Under the pieces are notes generated by a model. That model was given only the letters and a program-made list of their open reading frames with translations, was not told the origin of the DNA and did no database searches. A stretch of DNA of 64,000 bases from Hybos culiciformis (lineage: Eukaryota; Arthropoda; Insecta; Diptera; Hybotidae), in NCBI GenBank assembly GCA_964007475.1, contig OZ023274.1, positions 29,169,090-29,233,089 on the forward strand, read 5' to 3'. This document shows positions 57,516 to 64,000 of this stretch, piece after piece (positions within the stretch are counted from its first letter, which is position 1; each line of letters begins with the position of its first letter). Both the position numbers and the translations under genes were made by a program.

Positions 57516-57810
57516 ACTCCCATCACTAATGCTATGTATAAAGAAAAAAGGAAAAATTTGAGAATTATTTGTTCAACTCATATGAATCATACATTCCGAG
57601 CAATTCCCATTCGAATAAAAATAGGAGTGCGTCAATTCATTTTATCGAAATATATGTATCGAAAAAAATGTATCGGCAATTGAGGCCTATGAAAAGTATT
57701 GATTTTCACAAAAACACACAGATACGCAATGTGGTCTGTATTTCTTTAAAGATTTAAACTCGTCAATTGTGGTTACAACAACTGCAGTTATTACTGAGCT
57801 AAGCACAATA

Positions 57811-59395
57811 CGGCTGTGGTCCTAAAACATACTGCCTCTGTTCTAGCTAAACCTCTGCGTAAACTTTACTTCGTTTCATGCTCACTTGGCATTTAACCCA
57901 CCAAGTGGAAAGTTGTGCGTGTTCAGCCTATTCCAAAAAAAGGCGATATATGCGATCCCTCAACCTACAGGCCTATTGCGCTTACTTCTATTCTCTCCAA
58001 AGTAATGCACTCCCTCATTAACAATATAGTTAAAAAATACATAGAATGCAAAAAATTGCTAAGTGACCAGCAATATGGTTTTCGTACGAATAGATCGACT
58101 GGTGATCTGATGACATATTTATCCGACAAGCTCAACACCAGAGTTCACAACTCCGGTGAGGCTTGTGTTGTTGCTTTGGATATAGCTAAGGCTTTTGATC
58201 GAGTGTGGCACTCGGCCCTGATTTCTAAAGTTACATCAATGGATCAGCAACTTTTTGTCTGGCCGTTCTATTCGTGCTGTTGTGGATGGGTACCAGTCAC
58301 ATATTTTTAACATCAACTCCGGTGTCCCCCAAGGGTGTGTTCTCTTTTTAATTTCCCAACCCTCTTTTTAATTTTCATTAACGACCTTCTACAATCAACA
58401 CTCAATCCCATCCACAGCTTCGCCGATGACAGTAACTTGGTGGCATGTTACGATTTTATTAATAGGAAATCAGCATCTTCAAATGCTGTTACTACGAAAC
58501 GATATTTTCTACAAAGTAGCATAAATCACGACCTATCCAAGATTTCACAATGGGGTCTTCTCGACAGAGTTGAGTTTAACGCTTCTAAAACGCAATGCTG
58601 CTTTATTTCTAGAAAGCTCTCAACTTTCGAACCCCAACTTTCCTTTCAAGGCGAGAGTATTGGAAAATCTGGAAACCTTGACATTTTAGGTTCGAAAATA
58701 ACCAGCGATCTGAGCTGGAAAATTCATATTTTCGAAACGGCTAAAAACGCCGCTAAATGGCTAGGTTTTCTAAAAAGATGTAAACAATATTTTTCCCCCT
58801 CTGATCTTTTAAACATTTACAAATCGTACATACGACCGAAATTAGAATATAATTCACATATATGGGCTGGTGCTCCCAAAAACCCATCTTGAGTACCTGG
58901 ACAAAGTTCAGAGAAGGGCTATTGGATTGATCAACGATCACCAAACCACCAGCTCATTAACATCACTCAACCACCGTCGTAATGTAGGTTCACTTTCCAT
59001 CTTTTATAAATACCTTTTTGAAACGGATACGTGTTCCCTGGAAGTAAAGGCCCTACTTAAAGTATTTTCACGTCAAACACGTACAGCTTCAACGTCACAC
59101 CCATATTTCGTCAAAATTCCCAGATGTGATAGAACGAGCTTTGGAGATTCGTTTTCAATTCGCACCTCGAGAATGTGGAATGCTCTCCCTTCAAAATTGT
59201 TCCCTACAGCTGGCGGACGTTTGATTTACGACTTGCGCCGCTTTAAGAAGAGTGTAAATGATTACCTACTGACTGTCCCACTTTTTAAAACCCCCCTTTC
59301 CAGAAAAAAAAGAAGAGAAAATAACAAAAAAAAAACATTAACACTTACAAAATTAATAAGAAAACTTTTAACAATAATGCTAACTTGGATTTAAT
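57811..59395 (+). pseudogene. Non-LTR retrotransposon (jockey/CR1-like), copy 2, 5'-truncated
   Basis: It joins the family at CGGCTGTGGTCCTAAAAC, the position equivalent to 25462 in copy 1, so endonuclease and early RT are missing. RT is well preserved: QPIPKKGDICDPSTYRPIA (57920), QQYGFRTNRSTGDLMTYL (58068), VVALDIAKAFDRVW (58168, motif A), the catalytic FADDSNL (58420) and LDRVEFNASKTQC. It then runs into GSKITSDLSWKIH and SYIRPKLEYNSHIWAG. The end is HLEYLDKVQRRAIGLI and RTSRMWNALPSKLF (to about 59240). Frameshifts fall near 58235-58335 and 58880. After CCCACTTTTTAA (59287) it diverges from copy 1: it has CCCCCCTTTCCAG and A-rich sequence instead of copy 1's tail. No target duplication found. 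Confidence 0.85.
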
Positions 59396-59729
59396 TTGAA
59401 AATAAACGAGAAAAACTAAAATAAACCGTTATCCAAATTGTCAGTCAACAATTTTTAAAACTTAATCCAGTCTTATTTCTAGTCAAAACTAAATTTTTAA
59501 TTCAAACTTTTAACATAATATCAATTTATTTTATTAAATAACAAAATTCTTAGAACTATTTGTTTTATTTTGTACCATTGTACATGTGAATACTTGGAAA
59601 TGAAAGGAACTTATTATTTCAATAACATAAAATCACAACATGGTATTATAAAAAAAAAAAAAAATTAAGTTTTTGCAAACATTTCTTAATTACAGAATTA
59701 TTCGTATTTATAAAATATATATCCAAATA

Positions 59730-62194
59730 CACCAATACCTCGCTTTGCGTTCATTTCGTTTTGCGTTTTTTCGAAGTTGCGTCGTTGCCGGATTAGTACT
59801 AATTTTCACTGCGTCGTTGAATTTTCGATGTTGCGTTGTTTTGGGTAGACTTTAATTTCTGTTTGTTTTTTTTTCTAAGAGATGGCACGATTTGTTTCTA
59901 ATTGCACATACCATCAAAATTCTGGGAATCCGTTTCCAACAGAAAAACAACTGCATTTTAGTCCAGTTTTTGTTTCATTTTGTTTTGTTTGTTTTAGAGT
60001 TCAGTTTCAATTATAGTGAGCTGAGCTTTTTTAACGTTTTACAGAATTTTTAATAGTTTTAGAGAAAAATTTTTATGAATAGTTATTTCTGGTTAAAAAA
60101 AGGTAAATATTTTTCCAATTTATTTATTAACAGAGTTATATAATTTTTATCTACATACTTTTGTCGTTTTTTTTAGCAAAATGAGTGGAAAGAGTACTGC
60201 TGGTAGAATTACCAAAAATAAAAAAAAAACCATCAGCTTGGAGATAAAATTAGATATTCTGCGACGATTTGATAAGGGAGAGAAGGCTGTGGAGATAGCA
60301 AAGGCTGTTGGTCTGGCTGCAACAACTGTGAGAACTATTAGAGATCGAGATGGGGATAGAATAAGAGAAGCTGCGAAATGTGCAACATCATTAGATGCTA
60401 AAACAATGACCCGTACAAGGAGTGTTTTGATGATCAAAATGGAGTCCTTGCTTTCTATTTGGATTGAACATCAAGTTGCGCACAAAATACCATTAAGTAA
60501 AATGGTTATTCAGACGAAAGCAAAAAGCTTATTTGATGACATAAAAAGTAAAGCAGTATCAGGTAGTAATATAGACAAGAACGAAACATTTGAAGCTAGT
60601 CAGGGCTGGATTGAGAGATTCAAAGTTCGAGGAAATCTGCACAGCATTGGTCTTAAAGGCGAAGCAGCTAGCGCTGATATAACTGCTGCAGTCCGCTACC
60701 CGACAGAGTTAAAAGCGTTAATTCATGAAGGTGGCTATGATCCGAAACAAGTCTTTAATGTTGATCAGACTGGGTTATTTTGGAAACGTCTACCTAATAG
60801 AACTTTCATATCTAAAACAGAAAAATCTGCGCCAGGATTTAAAGCTAGCAAGGATAGACTGACCCTTCTTCTTGGTGGTAATGCAAATGGAGATTTTAAA
60901 TTTAAGCCATTTCTCATTTATCAATCAGAAAATCCAAGAGCTATGAAAAGTTTTTCAAAGCATCTGCTTCCTGTCCACTGGCGAGCAAATAAAAAAGCAT
61001 GGATGACAGCATCATTATTTCAAAACTGGGTTTCAACTTGTGCTATTCCTGAAATAAAAGCTTATTGCAACAAGGAGAACTTAAAATTCAATGCTTTGAT
61101 GCTAATAGACAATGCTCCTGGCCACCCAGTTTATGTTGATGATTTGTCAGAAAACGTGAAAGTTGTATTTTTGCCACCTAATACGACATCACTTATTCAG
61201 CCGATGGATCACGGAGTAATATCAACTTTTAAAAGTTATTACCTTCGACGAACATTTAAGCTTCTTTTAAGTGAGACTGATGGACAAGATAAGCCTACCA
61301 TGCTAGAGTTTTGGAAAAAGTTCAACATTATGAAAGCCATTGAAATTATTTCTGATTCGTGGGAGGAGGTTAAACCATCTTGCATGAATGGTGTTTGGCG
61401 CAAAATTTGGCCTGAATGTGTTCAGACAAAATGCGCTGCAGAAGTTGATGATACACCAGCAGCTCGTCATGAAATTTCTAATTTAGCTGAAGAGTCTAAT
61501 TTTGAAGGAGACTGACATAAATGAACTGCTAGCCTCGCATAACCAAGAATTGTCTAACGAAGAACTATTATTGCAACTGGAATCGCAATTTGCTAATGAA
61601 GAAGATGACAGTGCCTGACAGTCTCTGAAGAACAAAATTTAACATCCAAAAAAATTTTCAAAGCCATGTGTTTGATTGATGAAGCTATGGAAATTTTTTT
61701 AAAAAACGATCCTGACACTGGAAGAAGCTTTAAAGTGTCCCAAGCGGTAGCTACAAATATAAATTGTTACAAGGAAATTTATTTTTCGTTGAAACAGAAT
61801 GCTGTTCAGCAAACTTTGGACAAATTTTTTTTGAAAGAAAGCCGAAAAACACCAACAGACACTTCGGACACATCAAATTCATCTGACAGTGATTAATTTT
61901 TGTTTTTTTTCTTTAATTAATAAAATCTTTTATTTTGTTTTAATTGAATTTGTTTTTTTTTTTTTTTTGTGAATGTAATTCTATATGTCTACAAATAAAT
62001 TTTTATATTATTTTTGTTTTTTAAATTATTACTTTTTCAATTTTTTTTTTTTTTTTAAGTAGTATTTTCGTAACCCTGGAACCTGTCTTCGGTCTTTACA
62101 AGGATTGCAATAGAAAATCATAATTCACTTTGCCGTTTCAGTTTGCGTCGTGTTTTTTAGGAACGTAACCACGACGCAATGTGACGTATTGGTG
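59730..62194 (+). mobile_element. Tigger/pogo-type DNA transposon (about 2.5 kb)
   Basis: The left end is CACCAATACCTCGCTTTGCG and the complement of the right end is CACCAATACGTCACATTGCG, flanked by TA on both sides (59728-59729 and 62195-62196), as expected for the Tc1/mariner-pogo group. Both subterminal regions contain GCGTCGT/ACGACGC words (59770-59830 and 62145-62180). It encodes a single long transposase. Apart from two frame breaks near the C-terminus the element looks recent. Confidence 0.9.
60181..61896 (+). pseudogene. Tigger/pogo transposase, intact through the catalytic domain, C-terminus frameshifted
   Basis: The frame opens MSGKSTAGRI and runs 444 codons to 61515. Residues about 15-65 form a CENP-B N-type helix-turn-helix (ISLEIKLDILRRFDKGEKAV, VGLAATTVRTIRD). 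About 85-160 form the second CENP-B-like DNA-binding region ending QGWIERFKVR. About 195-380 form a DDE_1 domain with FNVDQTGLFWK, LMLIDNAPGHP and LIQPMDHGVI, so all three catalytic Asp are present. Two single-base shifts (about 61512 and 61617) then break the tail. Their continuation includes INELLASHNQELSNEELL and, in the last frame, QQTLDKFFLK and a Ser/Asp-rich end at 61896. The catalytic part may still be expressed as a shortened protein. It acts in the nucleus, cutting at the element's TIRs and inserting at TA. Confidence 0.92.
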
Positions 62195-62418
62195 TATACC
62201 AAAAAATATAAATTTTCGGTCTCTATATCAATTTCAGAATTTATAGCGTAAGTTCCAATTGTTCCTATTTTATCGAAAAATTTTTTAGGAATAGGAAAAC
62301 GAAAAAAACATTGGTTTCAAAGAATAAAAAAGGACAAAAATAAAAAATAATTGAGATTTTTTTACTCAATCATTTAAAAAAGTATGACCTTATTTTTGAT
62401 GAAATCCAGTAAAAAAAA

Positions 62419-62647
62419 ACACGAAGCAGTCATAGAACTGCCGACAGAAGTTAATACTTAAAGATTTAAACTATGAAATAACAGTGGCTACAAATGATGG
62501 GCTGCTCAGTACAAAATGTAAATTAAAATAAAAATATTTTAATTTACATTTTGTACTGAGCAGCCCATCATTTGTAGCCACTCTTATTTCATAGTCTAAA
62601 TGTTTTAAGTATAAACTTCTGTCGGCAGTTCTATGACTGCTTCGTGT
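62419..62647. repeat. Near-perfect palindrome, copy 2 (first copy at 41581-41815)
   Basis: It has the same ACACGAAGCAGTCATAG ends and internal words as copy 1, about 229 bp with an AT-rich centre. Here it sits at the left of a foldback arm that runs to the right; copy 1 sits at the right of an arm that runs to the left. Each palindrome is therefore at the inner end of an arm. Confidence 0.9.
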
Positions 62648-63656
62648 TTTTTTTGTATATTTTGCGCCGGCACGACCTAACCGTAGCTCCCTGCCCAAAA
62701 TTTTTTTGGGCAGATAATCTTAATATCACCGCAGCTACCTATTTTGAAAAAAAAATTTTTTTTTTGTATATTTTGCGCCGGCACGACCTAACCGTAGCTC
62801 CCTGCCCAAAATTTTTTTGGGCAGATAATCTTAATTTCACCGGAGCTACCTATTTAAAAAAAAAAAATTTCGTATATTTTGCTCCGACACGACCTAACCG
62901 TAGCTCCCCACCCAAAAAATTTTTTTCAGGTAATATTAATTTCACCCCAGCTACCTGTTTTGAAAAAAAAAAAAAAAAAAAAAAATGTTTGTATATTTTG
63001 TGCCGGCACGACCTAACCGTAGCTCCCCACCCACAAATTTTTTTTTTTCAGGTAATATTAAATTCACCGGAGCTACCAATTTCGGAAAAAAAAATTTTTG
63101 GTACATTTTGCGTCGGCACGACCTAACCGTACCTCCCTGCTCAAAAATTTTTCTCTGGTAATCTTAATTTCACCGGAGCTACCTATTTAAAAAGAATTTT
63201 TTTTCGTATAATAATTTCACCGCAGCTACCTATTTTGAAAAAAAAAAAATTTAAAAAAAAAAAATTTAGTTTTAAATAATTTGTAAACGAAAGATTTTTA
63301 AAATTAATTTGAATTTAAATTTTTCGCGACAAATTATTTTGTTTTTATAAATAACAAACGATTATTGAACTACCTATTTTGAAAAAAAAAAAAAAAATTA
63401 GTTTTAAATAATTTGTAAACGAAAAATTTTTAAAAAATTATTTGAATTTAAATTTGTCGCGCCAAATTATTTTGTTTTTATAAATGACAAATGATTATTG
63501 AGTGGACCACTAATTTTTTTGAGTATTGAAACGTCAAAAACCATGTCACTTCGAATTCGATTTCGAATGTCGAATGAGTAGAATGAAAATGAATTTTTAC
63601 CCCCTACAGAATTACTCAATTATATCATACAACGCGCCTAAAGAAGTATAAACTTC
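62648..63656 (-). mobile_element. Foldback arm, subfamily A (five tandem units plus right terminus)
   Basis: About five units carry TTTTGCGCCGGCACGACC, TAACCGTAGCTCCCTGCCC, AATCTTAATTTCACCGGAGC and TACCTATTT. They are the reverse complement of the arm at 40708-41580, including its GGCACGACC variant. From about 63260 the terminal sequence follows in reverse complement, partly duplicated (two copies of AATTATTTTGTTTTTATAAAT). It ends ACAACGCGCCTAAAGAAGTA and the hairpin GAAGTATAAACTTC (63643-63656). The long open frame at 62644-63126 is this array read through. Confidence 0.78.
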
Positions 63657-64000
63657 AAAAATGTTCAATCAAAAATTCCAGCTAAAAAAATTCTCTAAAA
63701 TTTGTCCTGTCAAACAAAACAATTTCCTGCCAGATACGCTGAAACTATTATATACTTCTTCGTTAGTAAAATTTTATTTTTATAAATATTTTTGTCGATG
63801 GTTGTTCTTCTATTCTTAAATAATCAAATTAAAAAAGAAACGAAACTCAATAACAGATTTCTTTAGTGAAAAAATTAATGAAAAATGATATCATAATTTT
63901 CACCACGTCCTCGTCGTTGATCCTGGATGAAAGCTGAGATTGAAAATAAATTATTTTTAGAATTCCTTGCAATATTATAAAAAATAACCCCCCCCCTCTT
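63657..64000. other. AT-rich end of window, no gene recognised
   Basis: Nothing beyond AT-rich sequence is visible. It ends in a C-run. Confidence 0.5.

Overview
The window is eukaryotic, very AT-rich, and built almost entirely of transposable elements and satellite-like repeats. Three things point to an insect (or closely related arthropod) nuclear genome: short GT-AG introns, the mix of hAT, Tigger/pogo, Crypton, R1/LOA-like, jockey/CR1-like, gypsy and Helitron-like elements, and an R1/LOA-like tail made of TTAGG-like repeats. I cannot place it to order or species. A block of exactly 200 Ns (29923-30122) is an assembly gap.

I can support only two probable non-transposon genes. The first is on the minus strand: a four-exon gene (CDS 15165-20057) encoding a small secreted protein of about 117 residues. 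Its exons are mostly too short to show up as long open frames, but splice phases and reading frame agree throughout. The second is a 75-codon single-exon gene at 48936-49163, with a textbook N-myristoylation start and one membrane span.

Layout. 1-6340: a BED-type zinc-finger fragment, two tandem-repeat arrays and AT-rich sequence. 6350-7159: foldback element 1. 7434-11461: a complete but frameshifted hAT transposon. 12418-13494: a non-autonomous hAT with foldback element 2 nested inside. 13953-14539: an interspersed repeat. 15165-20057: the host gene, with a SINE-like insertion in its large intron. 21411-22075: a hAT MITE. About 22690-23480: foldback-related element 3. 24300-27047: a non-LTR retrotransposon. 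27056-28550: a Helitron-like tandem array. 30196-33145 (minus): a 5'-truncated R1/LOA-like element. 33354-35417: a PIF-like MITE and a hAT MITE. 35537-36440: a gypsy integrase remnant with a partial LTR. 36444-45785: a nested cluster of foldback arms, TIR elements, Helitron-like repeats and another hAT. 46039-46343: foldback element 4. 46440-47595: a Crypton tyrosine-recombinase pseudogene carrying an internal inversion. 52480-57515: foldback arms split by a hAT transposon, itself split by a LINE fragment. 57811-59395: a second copy of the non-LTR family at 24300. 59730-62194: a nearly intact Tigger/pogo element. 62419-63656: a second foldback arm plus palindrome.

Several element boundaries rest on exact target-site duplications read directly from the sequence: six hAT elements with 8-bp duplications, two foldback elements with 9- and 10-bp duplications, one LINE with 13 bp and one Tigger with TA. 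The most interesting pattern is a group of foldback elements whose inner cores are recognisably related. Their long inverted arms consist of tandem repeats that match left to right within an element but look unrelated between elements.
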